From positions 1-43,225 of IMG/VR virus record IMGVR_UViG_3300031576_000117: a stretch of DNA of 43,225 nt; one strand, 5' to 3'. Source of the stretch: a virus. How positions within the stretch are numbered: position 1 is the stretch's first letter; each line of letters begins with the position of its first letter. Below the pieces are notes generated by a model. That model was not told where the DNA came from and searched no databases. It worked only from the letters and a program-made list of their open reading frames with translations. Below, piece by piece: positions 24,101-30,071 of the stretch. Both the position numbers and the translations under genes were made by a program.

Positions 24101-26870
24101 TGCAGATGCAGTTTCAGTTTTATTCAACGATCCTGCTCTCTTGAAAGAAAAAGCCCCTACTTTTTGGAGAGGATTTTTCGATCATCTTAACGCAAAACCA
24201 GAAGTAAAAGATAACTTTTTTGCAATTCAAAGTTTACTTAATCGTGGAGAAAAAGAAGTTTTGTCAGAGCGTGAACAAGATATTAGGACAATGTTTAAAA
24301 ATGCGGAAGATCAATTCCGGATTAAGGTTGCGGAGAACAATCAACGCAGAGATAGTATTAAATTCAGGCTCAAATATGATTTTATAGACCGCAATCAAGC
24401 CGTCATTGACAAAGTAAACGAAGCTAAGAAAAAAGGCACACCGGTAAATGATGATGCCAACCCTATCTATTGGTTAGAGGAAATGAACTATTTAGGCGGA
24501 GTCCAAAAGAGTTTTGTAGAAACACAAATGCAGCCAATTTATAAAGATATTATGCTCAATGGTGTGACTTGGGAAGATTTTGGTGAAGTTCTATTTTTAG
24601 AGCGAGTTATAAATGAACGCGGTGAACTGGCAAACCCTTTGGGGTATGATCCCAAAACTGCACAGAAACAATTAGATTATCTCAAAACGAATCTTGGTAA
24701 AAAATGGGCAATCATTGAAAGAAACTTGCCTAAATTTAGAGAGGCAGTCAAAAGTATAATTCCGGATGCTGAAAAAGCAGGACTTTACACACCGGAAATG
24801 ATTGCACAGATGAAAGCAAATCCTGCTTATGCAACCTATCAGGTGATAGATTACATTGACACTTATATCTCGGCTTCGGTCAAACAACAAATAGGAACTC
24901 TCAAAGAAATTGCTAATCCTGCCAGCTCAACTCTTGCGAAAACTCTTGCAGTTATCCGCGCGATTGAGAGGACAAAAGCAAAAAACAGCATTATTAACTT
25001 TATGAAAGAAAATTTCCCAGATGAAATTATTAAGGCAGATACTCTTTGGAGTGGTAAAGCTCAAATTCCTATTGATCCAAAAGAGGTTGGTTTAGGCATG
25101 ATTACAACTGTTGAGGGAGGAAAATTAAAAGGATATTACGTTGACGAATATATTGCCTCCACAATGGAATATATGAACACAGGTACAGTTAATGCAATTG
25201 TCAGACTTTTGAAGTTTACTAATAGTAAATTATTCAGACCACTTTTTATAACTTTTAACTTAGGGTTTCAGTCTTTCAATTTGGCAAGGGACTTTTTCCG
25301 ATTCTACAAAAATACTCCTAATATGCCTATTTGGAGAGCTGCTGTTAGATATGGGCAAGCATTAAAACCGGCGTTTGCGAGGGCTTGGCAGCTTGATAAC
25401 GCCACAATTCAGACAATGGAGAAAGCAAAAATTCTCTCAATTACTTTCAACGATATAATCAAGGGTTTGAGTGAAGAAGATAAACAAGTCGATTACATAA
25501 TGGGTAGAGTCGGACTTTCACCACTCACTTCAACCAAAAAGAAATTCTTTAACCCATTCACAGCAATTTTAGGGACAATTGAAAAGACTGGTAATTTAAT
25601 TGAAACTTTGCCAAAAGTCGCAGCTTATAAAGAACTTAACGGGAAATTACCCACAAAAGAAACAGCTTCATTTATCAGAACTAGCGTAGGATCGCCGGAC
25701 TTCTTGAGGCGTGGGGCTGCCTACAAGTGGTATAACGAACTTTTCCTTTTCTCTAATGCAATCAAAGAGGGTATCAGAAGCGATCTAAATGTAGCTTTTA
25801 AGAATCCCAAAACTCGCGCGGGATACTGGTGGAAAACAGCGTGGCTCACATTACTGCCTAAAATGGTGATGTTTGCAGCCCTCTATGGCGCTTTTGGCGA
25901 CAAGATTAGAGAAATGCTGGAAGATGTTTCAGAGTATGATAAGGCCAATTACACAGTTGTTCCACTCGGCAAAGACGAAAATAACCTTACAGCTTACTTG
26001 AGAGTGCCTCAAGACGAAACTTCAAGAGTAATTGGGGGGGTATTTTGGAAGGCTTTAAACTTAACCACAAAAGAGGCAGGGATTAAATTTAAAGATGTTA
26101 CAGATATTCTTTCTTATACAGGAGGGCAAATTCCATCAGTTACACCCGTTGTCGAATCAATTATTGCTACCGGACAATTTTTAGCAGGACAGAATCCCTA
26201 TGACTTTTTCAGAGGAAGAAATGTTATTCCGGACGAAGAATTTAAAGCTGGCGGTAAGTATTCACTCAAACCTTTTGTTACTTGGCAGTTGCAGAATTTA
26301 GGGCTTGGAACTTTCTGGAAAATTTATACTTCCGAACAAGCGCCGGAAAACAAAACATGGGGGCAAAAAGTTTTGGAAGCTCCAGTTCTTTCAAATACAT
26401 TAGGCAGGTGGATCAAAATTTCTAATTATGGGCAAAAAGAGAAAAACAGGGAAATTCTCAAAACAGTTGGCGAGGGTGAGGCAACGCGCAGACTCGAAGA
26501 AAAAGAAATTATCAAGGATTATGTTAAAAAATATAACGCAGGCGAACCATCAATCTTTAGACGTAGAGAACTTGAAAGACAACTTAAAAAGGATGTTTTA
26601 GAACTCGCGCCGGCAGATTGGGGAAAAGCAGAAAAGAAACGTAAGTCGACAGATACAGAAAAGAAATTTAGAATCGCTATCATTAAGGGCGAGGCTGATA
26701 CTGATATTAACAGTTTAATTGAGGCAAATAGTAATGAGCAAAAATTACAACTTTTAAGGCAAATTAAATCTTCTATGAGTGATGAGGAATTTTTGAAACT
26801 TAAAAATACAGTTATAAAAGAGAAGATAGTAAGCAAAGAGGTTTTTAAAGACCTTAAAAAGAGTTTATGA
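21168..26870 (+). CDS. 1900-aa polyvalent ejection protein with ART-like and zincin domains
   Basis: The largest gene. Residues 1-40 are very acidic, then helical. About 549-665 resemble the ADP-ribosyltransferase fold of polyvalent phage proteins: ILYKSV, GVYLGTRAVAEGF, YDGVIFAE and a terminal IFDPSNL. A zinc metallopeptidase follows: HEIGH at 909-913 (H909, E910, H913) with a likely third ligand in ELYADA at 976-981. The C-terminal ~500 residues (FNLARDFFRFYKNTPNMP and onward) match the large-polyvalent-protein-associated style. Such proteins are injected with DNA and act on host targets. There is no signal peptide. The stop overlaps a small membrane-protein gene by ATGA. Confidence 0.82.
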   Translation: MASLLRNYFKLDEDEDEDVIAEEETPQQRSSQFLRAYYNVDNLEEEDRQTILTPSQKAKEEVKPEKESLIRKVAGGAAKLGKEALRGAARLILPKKAEEAIGIAPTEEENPYVIENETISTDQLVLSAQKDLVEIEDRIQQLKKGTLEEKHPKLGKAVRTVARLAPERLFKTERSQKLNELLNLEKAATILREVSGHDPVDKGFFKGVLEGAREVEKKIPFTGSVFSVKEMYDTKLALEKEKAGMELTPYDKSLVTVFNAKEKEKILDRGIGYMAGQTLAGIPTFAIEFMATSGAFSAGKAITMKGAEKVLLPKVAAKVAAYAIGSAAQTGVNVPRLAENTARYMLPEYELTTGENGEAFIKEIDKHGDTFEKALAKSFGTTFIEFYSERAGGIVEKPIDFLKRATLGRFIAKNGMFAPSQVMDKLAKGIGWNGMIAEVFEEEFAELGQAPIEGREIKIPFATPEGTERLLVETLGIGAFAGISKITDITARKLTRSKDTVDFENKDVNQVLSEAEKITGEPIISTTPSILPPVIAKEFAKGEEAQPTILYKSVAKGTSPLIETSYDDGGAGVYLGTRAVAEGFEGELNEIKIKEGAKLLDLHNPDQKQIYDQVRDQFPAEPRGNELESVSRGVSAALKDQGYDGVIFAEKRDGETLIFDPSNLEINKPIIKGKEITPKPKAKKVTLPVERKTKLTKSAQEAITTIKVALSNQEEEGAVAFYKEISKEEKLPPFKEIKASFETEQEALVKAPSSEKETEFGQYQAVAKKMKRFLRMAADKKSRRTGELFREHIPVNVFGVGSDEIATDLGISENELMAQLLGEKAPSGFASTSPYADLPAPTKATYENINPVEFPELLRIAKELMGTTPSVKKKLPGARGRFYPWGEGKIKLLASIFEDSAGAAKTLAHEIGHLIDYLPDKTMARGNLVGRIMTLRKHLKRLYGDLDNKMVRQELWDLSVLWHPEAPEKWRKKSTELYADAVSVLFNDPALLKEKAPTFWRGFFDHLNAKPEVKDNFFAIQSLLNRGEKEVLSEREQDIRTMFKNAEDQFRIKVAENNQRRDSIKFRLKYDFIDRNQAVIDKVNEAKKKGTPVNDDANPIYWLEEMNYLGGVQKSFVETQMQPIYKDIMLNGVTWEDFGEVLFLERVINERGELANPLGYDPKTAQKQLDYLKTNLGKKWAIIERNLPKFREAVKSIIPDAEKAGLYTPEMIAQMKANPAYATYQVIDYIDTYISASVKQQIGTLKEIANPASSTLAKTLAVIRAIERTKAKNSIINFMKENFPDEIIKADTLWSGKAQIPIDPKEVGLGMITTVEGGKLKGYYVDEYIASTMEYMNTGTVNAIVRLLKFTNSKLFRPLFITFNLGFQSFNLARDFFRFYKNTPNMPIWRAAVRYGQALKPAFARAWQLDNATIQTMEKAKILSITFNDIIKGLSEEDKQVDYIMGRVGLSPLTSTKKKFFNPFTAILGTIEKTGNLIETLPKVAAYKELNGKLPTKETASFIRTSVGSPDFLRRGAAYKWYNELFLFSNAIKEGIRSDLNVAFKNPKTRAGYWWKTAWLTLLPKMVMFAALYGAFGDKIREMLEDVSEYDKANYTVVPLGKDENNLTAYLRVPQDETSRVIGGVFWKALNLTTKEAGIKFKDVTDILSYTGGQIPSVTPVVESIIATGQFLAGQNPYDFFRGRNVIPDEEFKAGGKYSLKPFVTWQLQNLGLGTFWKIYTSEQAPENKTWGQKVLEAPVLSNTLGRWIKISNYGQKEKNREILKTVGEGEATRRLEEKEIIKDYVKKYNAGEPSIFRRRELERQLKKDVLELAPADWGKAEKKRKSTDTEKKFRIAIIKGEADTDINSLIEANSNEQKLQLLRQIKSSMSDEEFLKLKNTVIKEKIVSKEVFKDLKKSL

Positions 26871-26995
26871 AAATAGTCATTGATTTATCCTATAAAACGC
26901 TCACTTTCATCTTTTGGGTTATTATTTTTCTTGCGGTTTTTCTTCCTCAATCTACTGTTTACTGGACGCACGATATAGTCGAAATCATTAAATAA
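26867..26995 (+). CDS. 42-aa single-pass membrane protein
   Basis: ATG at 26867 overlaps the TGA of the polyvalent gene, and the frame ends with TAA at 26993-26995. Residues ~11-28 (TLTFIFWVIIFLAVFLP) form one hydrophobic segment. It opens a run of small membrane proteins leading to the M23 peptidase, so a holin or lysis accessory is plausible. Short, but supported by the coupled start and full gap-filling. Confidence 0.65.
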   Translation: MKIVIDLSYKTLTFIFWVIIFLAVFLPQSTVYWTHDIVEIIK

Positions 26996-26998
26996 AAT

Positions 26999-27259
26999 AT
27001 GCCACAAGATGCCCTCACAAAATTAACGGAAACAATTTTAGGGGCAGTTATTGTAGTCCTTCTTGGCATAATTTGGATGTTAATTAAAGAGATTAGATCA
27101 ATTCAAGAACAACGAATCATAGATTTAAAAGAAGTTGGTACAAAAGGTATTGAACCTATTTTAGAAATTAAAAGATCAGTTGATTTAACACTTTCGACAG
27201 TCACCACCCTTTTAAATGTTGTCAATAATTTAACTAAAATCGTTGACAATAAAAAATAA
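26999..27259 (+). CDS. Small membrane protein, holin-like
   Basis: This 86-aa protein has one N-terminal membrane segment (~12-28, ILGAVIVVLLGIIWMLI) followed by an amphipathic, charged helix. That is the layout of several phage holin or pinholin-like and spanin-like proteins. It carries copy 1 of a 40-bp direct repeat (27073-27112). It is followed two bases later by another small gene. A lysis role is inferred from context. Confidence 0.65.
   Translation: MPQDALTKLTETILGAVIVVLLGIIWMLIKEIRSIQEQRIIDLKEVGTKGIEPILEIKRSVDLTLSTVTTLLNVVNNLTKIVDNKK
27073..27112 (+). repeat. 40-bp direct repeat, copy 1
   Basis: A 40-base stretch beginning TTGGATGTTAATTAAAGAGA is identical to 27443-27482, 370 bases downstream. 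Here it encodes the end of the membrane segment and the following helix of the 26999 product. Confidence 0.95.
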
Positions 27260-27261
27260 AA

Positions 27262-27453
27262 ATGCTTAATCTTATAAAAATTTGTGGGGCAAAAAACCAC
27301 AAAGATATTGAAAAAGAAAAGAATAAGGTTATCAAAAAGATTGATCGAACCACAGAAACGATCAAAATAATTAACGTGAAACTCGAAAGATTATCAAAAA
27401 GAAGTGTTACACTTGACATAGCAAGATCAATAGGCGTGAAAATTGGATGTTAA
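27262..27453 (+). CDS. Small charged protein ending in the duplicated repeat
   Basis: This 63-aa Lys/Ile-rich helical protein (KNHKDIEKEKNKVIKKIDRT) has its last three codons and stop inside copy 2 of the 40-bp repeat, read in a different frame from copy 1. The original C-terminus may have been replaced when the repeat was inserted. No domain is recognised. Cys occurs near both ends (KICGAKNHK, KIGC). Confidence 0.55.
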   Translation: MLNLIKICGAKNHKDIEKEKNKVIKKIDRTTETIKIINVKLERLSKRSVTLDIARSIGVKIGC

Positions 27454-27482
27454 TTAAAGAGATTAGATCAATTCAAGAACAA
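27443..27482 (+). repeat. 40-bp direct repeat, copy 2
   Basis: Identical to 27073-27112. It terminates the 27262 frame, and its final base is the A of the ATG of the next gene (27482). This copy looks like the inserted one, since it is read through by no continuous gene. Confidence 0.95.
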
Positions 27483-27817
27483 TGAGTATGACAATATATA
27501 TAATTATTTTCTTGAGAGTAATTGCACTTTTAATACTTTTGAGATACGTTTTCCCGGCACAAATTCAAGAGATTAAAACTAGTAGGGGCAAACTTAAACC
27601 ATTAAGAGTAATACTTTTTTTAATAGTAATTTTTGTTTTTATTAGTATTACAGTACCATTGATTTACCAGACCTGCCGGATAGCAATATTGCATTGTACA
27701 AATATCATAACTGTGGATTTGGCAGGACTTTTTACTTCATTTGCTAATCTTCTTGTATCTGTTTTCCTTGCCTGTATATATCATTACGATAAATTATTCA
27801 AAAGAAAAAAAAGCTAA
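27482..27817 (+). CDS. Multi-pass membrane protein of lysis cassette 1
   Basis: This 111-aa protein has three likely membrane segments: ~4-20, ~42-64 (VILFLIVIFVFISITVPLIY) and ~78-98. It ends in a basic tail (KLFKRKKS). The layout fits a class I holin, but sequence proof is lacking. It lies 20 bases before the M23 peptidase gene. A second ATG at 27488 is an alternative start. Confidence 0.65.
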   Translation: MSMTIYIIIFLRVIALLILLRYVFPAQIQEIKTSRGKLKPLRVILFLIVIFVFISITVPLIYQTCRIAILHCTNIITVDLAGLFTSFANLLVSVFLACIYHYDKLFKRKKS

Positions 27818-27821
27818 GATG

Positions 27822-27827
27822 TATAAT
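27822..27827 (+). promoter_or_regulatory. -10 box nine bases before the ATG at 27837
   Basis: TATAAT followed by nine bases and the ATG of the M23 peptidase. The expected leader is at most 2-3 bases. No Shine-Dalgarno. Confidence 0.6.
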
Positions 27828-27836
27828 AATTAAAGT

Positions 27837-28349
27837 ATGCCATTTATCTTGTCTGATATTTTCATTGGCAATTACCGCGTTTCACAAGCGTTTGGGAATA
27901 ATCCTAAATATATTGGTGGTAAATACTACCCTAACGGATACTATTCACAATTTAAAATTAACGGCATCCCTCAACGAGGTCACGAAGGAACCGATTGGGC
28001 AACACCATCTGATGTGATAATCACTGCTCCTTTTAATGGCATAATTCTTCGACAAGATTTTCAAATAGATTACAAGGGTTATGGTAGAGTAGTTGTTGTA
28101 TGGAATCCGGCTCAAAAGTGCGCAGTCTGGTTTTGCCATTTATCAGTAGAAAATATAAATAGTGGAGATCGAGTTATAAAAGGGCAACCATTGGGTAAAA
28201 CTGGCGCAACTGGTAATACTTTCGGAGCGCACCTCCACTTTAATTTATGTGCAACAGATCAATGGGGAAACAGAATTAACAGGCTGAATGGTTACGGAGG
28301 ATTTATTAACTGTATTGACAGAAATAACGTAACATGGATACTAACTTAG
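27837..28349 (+). CDS. M23-family peptidase (endolysin candidate)
   Basis: This 170-aa protein carries a single LytM/M23 zinc endopeptidase domain: H49 and D53 in GHEGTDW, H101 in CHLS and H132/H134 in AHLHF. M23 enzymes cut peptide bridges in peptidoglycan. There is no signal peptide or cell-wall-binding domain, so release would need a holin, consistent with the membrane proteins on both sides. It overlaps the next gene by 16 bases. Confidence 0.9.
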   Translation: MPFILSDIFIGNYRVSQAFGNNPKYIGGKYYPNGYYSQFKINGIPQRGHEGTDWATPSDVIITAPFNGIILRQDFQIDYKGYGRVVVVWNPAQKCAVWFCHLSVENINSGDRVIKGQPLGKTGATGNTFGAHLHFNLCATDQWGNRINRLNGYGGFINCIDRNNVTWILT

Positions 28350-28573
28350 ACGATTATAATTTTCCGGGTAAAGACCTAACGGAAAGTGAAACTATTAAAG
28401 AACTCACCGAGGCTCTTATTTTACCTATCGATTCAACTACGACCCCAGAAGTTCTACCTGAAGCCCCTGAGAGCGCCCTAGAGCCTTCACCACCATCCAC
28501 ACCTGTTTCTCCAAGTAAACCGGCTTCTCAAGGGCTTATAGCGAGGTTTATTAGGTGGCTTTTAAGCCTTTGA
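28334..28573 (+). CDS. Pro/Ser-rich protein with amphipathic C-terminus
   Basis: This 79-aa protein has an acidic N-terminal half, a Pro/Ser-rich linker (~45-65) and a hydrophobic/basic C-terminal helix (GLIARFIRWLLSL) that could bind membrane. It overlaps the M23 gene's 3' end. Function unknown; a spanin-like or lysis accessory role is possible given its neighbours. Confidence 0.6.
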   Translation: MDTNLDDYNFPGKDLTESETIKELTEALILPIDSTTTPEVLPEAPESALEPSPPSTPVSPSKPASQGLIARFIRWLLSL

Positions 28574-28577
28574 AATA

Positions 28578-28901
28578 ATGACAGATAAGGAAATAACAGC
28601 ACATCTCAAAGTAATTATTGAATTACTCAAAGAGATTAAAAGGGTTCAGGATAGGCATGAAGTAAATACTGATAAAGAAATTAGTGATTTACATGATTTT
28701 ACAGTTGAAGTAGCAAGGCTTGGAGGGCAGATGGAAGCATTTAGGAAAAGTCAAAAAAACCAAACAGATAAGATAACAGATCAAGTTGAAGAAGTAACAC
28801 AACCGATAATTGAAGAAGCAAATAAATTAAAGAATGTTATTAAAGATAAAAAGTTTATCAAAATAAAAGGAAAACATTGGTGGAAATTTTGGGGGAGGTG
28901 A
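28578..28901 (+). CDS. Coiled-coil protein with Trp-rich basic tail
   Basis: This 107-aa protein is nearly all helix with a heptad-like pattern (~1-85). It ends in KHWWKFWGR, an aromatic and basic motif that could insert into membrane or bind lipid. It lies five bases before the holin-like gene. No catalytic site. Probably a lysis-module accessory. Confidence 0.65.
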   Translation: MTDKEITAHLKVIIELLKEIKRVQDRHEVNTDKEISDLHDFTVEVARLGGQMEAFRKSQKNQTDKITDQVEEVTQPIIEEANKLKNVIKDKKFIKIKGKHWWKFWGR

Positions 28902-28906
28902 GTTAA

Positions 28907-29113
28907 ATGGACGCAATTAAAGAATCTGCAAAATTGATAATCAGACTTGCAATTTTGGCTGGTGTGTCAGCATTTGTCGCTTCGGTGACAGAATCCGTAT
29001 CTAATCTTCCACAGAACCAAGTAACTGTTATTTTAGGCTTTGTTTTAGCAGGAGTTGATAAATGGATTCACGAGAGGAAAGACATACCACTAAAAGGTAT
29101 TATTCCTTTTTAA
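28907..29113 (+). CDS. Holin-like membrane protein
   Basis: This 68-aa protein has two hydrophobic segments: ~9-28 (LIIRLAILAGVSAFVASV) and ~38-52 (VTVILGFVLAGVD). It is preceded by a GGGAGGTGAG Shine-Dalgarno. Size, two-segment topology and adjacency to the M23 peptidase support a holin. It is the last gene before a strong terminator. Confidence 0.7.
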   Translation: MDAIKESAKLIIRLAILAGVSAFVASVTESVSNLPQNQVTVILGFVLAGVDKWIHERKDIPLKGIIPF

Positions 29114-29131
29114 TTTGAAAATAGTGAAGCA

Positions 29132-29218
29132 AGTTCTCTGATTTTGGTGTTTGTCATTTTTCTTAGTTATACTTCTAGTATAGCAGACAACAGCCCTTAC
29201 CGGAGTTCTTGCTTTTTA
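29132..29218 (+). terminator. Rod-like terminator of the late operon
   Basis: AGCAAG at 29132 pairs with CTTGCT near 29208-29213. An inner GTTTGTC/GACAAC helix and a TATAC-TTCTA-GTATA hairpin stack above it. CTTGCT is followed directly by a T run. This long rod ends the structural and lysis transcripts. Confidence 0.65.
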
Positions 29219-29224
29219 TAGGGG

Positions 29225-29255
29225 TTGACTGCTACGAATAAATTTCAAGTATAAT
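29225..29255 (+). promoter_or_regulatory. Promoter of the 36-aa acidic protein
   Basis: TTGACT (29225-29230) and TATAAT (29250-29255) are separated by 19 bases. They are followed by AAAGGAGGTGA at 29267-29277 and the ATG at 29284. The spacer is two bases longer than ideal. Confidence 0.65.
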
Positions 29256-29283
29256 TAAAGCTACGCAAAGGAGGTGATAAACT

Positions 29284-29394
29284 ATGACCTATTTTGATGA
29301 TCCAGACGAAACAAAAACAGACGGAGATGAATCAGATGCAGGTTCAGACGCAGGTGGAGAAACTCCTGCTTCTGATGAAACTCCTGCCGAGTAA
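29284..29394 (+). CDS. 36-aa very acidic protein in its own transcription unit
   Basis: ATG at 29284 follows a perfect AAGGAGGTGA, and the frame runs to TAA at 29392-29394. The product starts MTYFDDPDETKTDGDE. Thirteen of 36 residues are Asp or Glu against one Lys, and the protein is likely disordered. A dedicated promoter and a strong terminator bracket it, which suggests heavy expression. DNA-mimic or anti-defence function is possible, as small acidic phage proteins often block nucleic-acid-binding host factors. That is speculation. Confidence 0.72.
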   Translation: MTYFDDPDETKTDGDESDAGSDAGGETPASDETPAE

Positions 29395-29397
29395 GAA

Positions 29398-29455
29398 AAT
29401 TTAACTTCGTTGAATTGGGGGGAGTTGGTATTGGCAGCAACTCTCCTCTTTTTTT
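29398..29455 (+). terminator. Double hairpin terminator after the acidic gene
   Basis: A first hairpin, AATTTAAC-TTC-GTTGAATT (29398-29416), is followed by a second stem, GAGTTG 29422-29427 with CAACTC 29438-29443, extended by G/C and G/T pairs. Seven Ts lie at 29449-29455. Confidence 0.85.
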
Positions 29456-29548
29456 GTGGTATGAATATAGTGAGGGGTTCGGTCTGTTTCGATTCTGGGG
29501 TATGCGAATATCTCTTTCGAGGCTTCACGAGTCCCTCATTTTAAAGAC

Positions 29549-29577
29549 TTGACATATTAGTTGACATGATTTAATAA
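29549..29577 (+). promoter_or_regulatory. Possible promoter with two TTGACA boxes
   Basis: TTGACA occurs at 29549-29554 and again at 29561-29566. The first pairs with TAATAA at 29572-29577 (17-base spacer). A start near 29583 would put the three following hairpins in the RNA. Confidence 0.4.
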
Positions 29578-29583
29578 TAAATT

Positions 29584-29640
29584 GACAAGTGAAAACTTGT
29601 CCGTCCAACTTTAGGTTGGCACTCCTACGGTAAGAGGAGT
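29584..29640. repeat. Three consecutive inverted repeats
   Basis: GACAAGT-GAAA-ACTTGTC (29584-29601), CCAAC-TTTAG-GTTGG (29605-29619) and ACTCCT-ACGGTAAG-AGGAGT (29621-29640) are perfect stems of 7, 5 and 6 bp. They lie within 57 bases with almost no gap. They may be RNA hairpins or protein-binding dyads. Confidence 0.8.
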
Positions 29641-29645
29641 ATAAT
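29616..29645 (+). promoter_or_regulatory. Promoter overlapping the third inverted repeat
   Basis: TTGGCA (29616-29621), an 18-base spacer and a perfect TATAAT (29640-29645). The ACTCCT/AGGAGT dyad fills the spacer, an ideal position for an operator. The start is predicted near 29652. Confidence 0.5.
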
Positions 29646-29646
29646 A

Positions 29647-29731
29647 GCGGAGAGTAAAAACTACTTTCTCATGGTAAGGTCACTTACCAAAGTATGCTCT
29701 CTGCATCCTTACCAGCAGAAAGTAGTTTTTT
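29647..29731 (+). ncRNA. Candidate RNA switch with mutually exclusive helices
   Basis: AAAAACTACTTTCT (29656-29669) is perfectly complementary to AGAAAGTAGTTTTT (29717-29730), a 14-bp terminator-like stem running into Ts. A competing helix pairs GCGGAGAG (29647-29654) with CTCTCTGC (29697-29704). Within the loop, TGGTAAGG (29672-29679) can pair with CTTACCA (29683-29689) or with CCTTACCA (29707-29714). Such alternatives are the hallmark of attenuators and riboswitches. No known family is recognised. Confidence 0.5.
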
Positions 29732-29732
29732 A

Positions 29733-29885
29733 ATGGAAAATAGTCAGGTTAAAAATCAATCCTTCAAGTCCTACATCAAGATGCGTTTTGACAGACTCCG
29801 CAAATTAGCAAAAGAAAAAAGAGAAGACGAACAGAATCAATTTTTGAAACTCGTGGAAGTAAGCAGCCAGAGCGAGTCTAAATAA
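29733..29885 (+). CDS. Possible 50-aa basic helical protein
   Basis: ATG at 29733 lies immediately after the T run of the putative switch/terminator. The 50-aa product starts MENSQVKNQSFKSYIKMRFD and is basic and helical (RLRKLAKEKREDEQ). There is no Shine-Dalgarno, and the hairpin would occlude the start. An upstream non-ATG start exists at 29694. It could be a switch-controlled gene or a chance frame. Confidence 0.35.
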   Translation: MENSQVKNQSFKSYIKMRFDRLRKLAKEKREDEQNQFLKLVEVSSQSESK

Positions 29886-29890
29886 TTAGT

Positions 29891-29939
29891 GGCGAACTGA
29901 ATACTCAACGCTTACCCCGAAGTGAAAATCGGGGTCGCC
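29891..29939 (+). repeat. Nested stem: GGCGA/TCGCC around CCCCGA/TCGGGG
   Basis: GGCGA (29891-29895) pairs with TCGCC (29935-29939), and CCCCGA (29915-29920) with TCGGGG (29929-29934). The 3' halves are contiguous, so the two stems could stack, leaving a 19-nt side loop. Confidence 0.6.
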
Positions 29940-29986
29940 GGAGTAAAAGATTAAACTAGCTAGTAAAACAAAATATGTGAGAAATC

Positions 29987-30051
29987 GGCTTTTAGAGCTT
30001 TAATAAGAACGTGGTTAAAAAAACACCCTTATTATTCCGAAGTCTAAAGCC
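29987..30051 (+). repeat. 65-base imperfect rod hairpin upstream of the recombination genes
   Basis: GGCTTTTAGA (29987-29996) pairs with TCTAAAGCC (30043-30051), CTT with AAG, TAATAAG (30001-30007) with CTTATTA (30028-30034) and GTG with CAC around an A-rich loop. It ends 20 bases before the ATG at 30072. Confidence 0.65.
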
Positions 30052-30071
30052 TAATTATCGCCAGAGTAATT

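Larger units (their letters stand above)
29458..30071. other. Hairpin-rich, mostly non-coding region (origin or structured RNA candidate)
   Basis: About 600 bases hold only one weak 50-codon ORF (29733) but a series of inverted repeats: an 8-bp outer stem 29469-29476/29533-29540; three tandem hairpins at 29584-29640; a switch-like nest at 29647-29730; a nested CCCCGA/TCGGGG plus GGCGA/TCGCC pair at 29891-29939; the palindrome ACTAGCTAGT at 29955-29964; and a rod at 29987-30051. It separates the late genes from the recombination genes. I recognise no known RNA family or Rep-binding iteron set. Confidence 0.6.

Noticed and set aside
29469-29540. tRNA or tmRNA-like sequence (GTTTCGATTC and an 8-bp outer stem)
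   Set aside because: The outer stem closes and a T-loop-like string is present, but no T stem, D arm, anticodon stem or CCA can be drawn. No tmRNA tag frame or 3' half follows.
29458-30071. Known large phage ncRNA (ROOL, GOLLD) or group I intron
   Set aside because: I could not find conserved core sequences or an interrupted gene. Only the general hairpin richness is similar.
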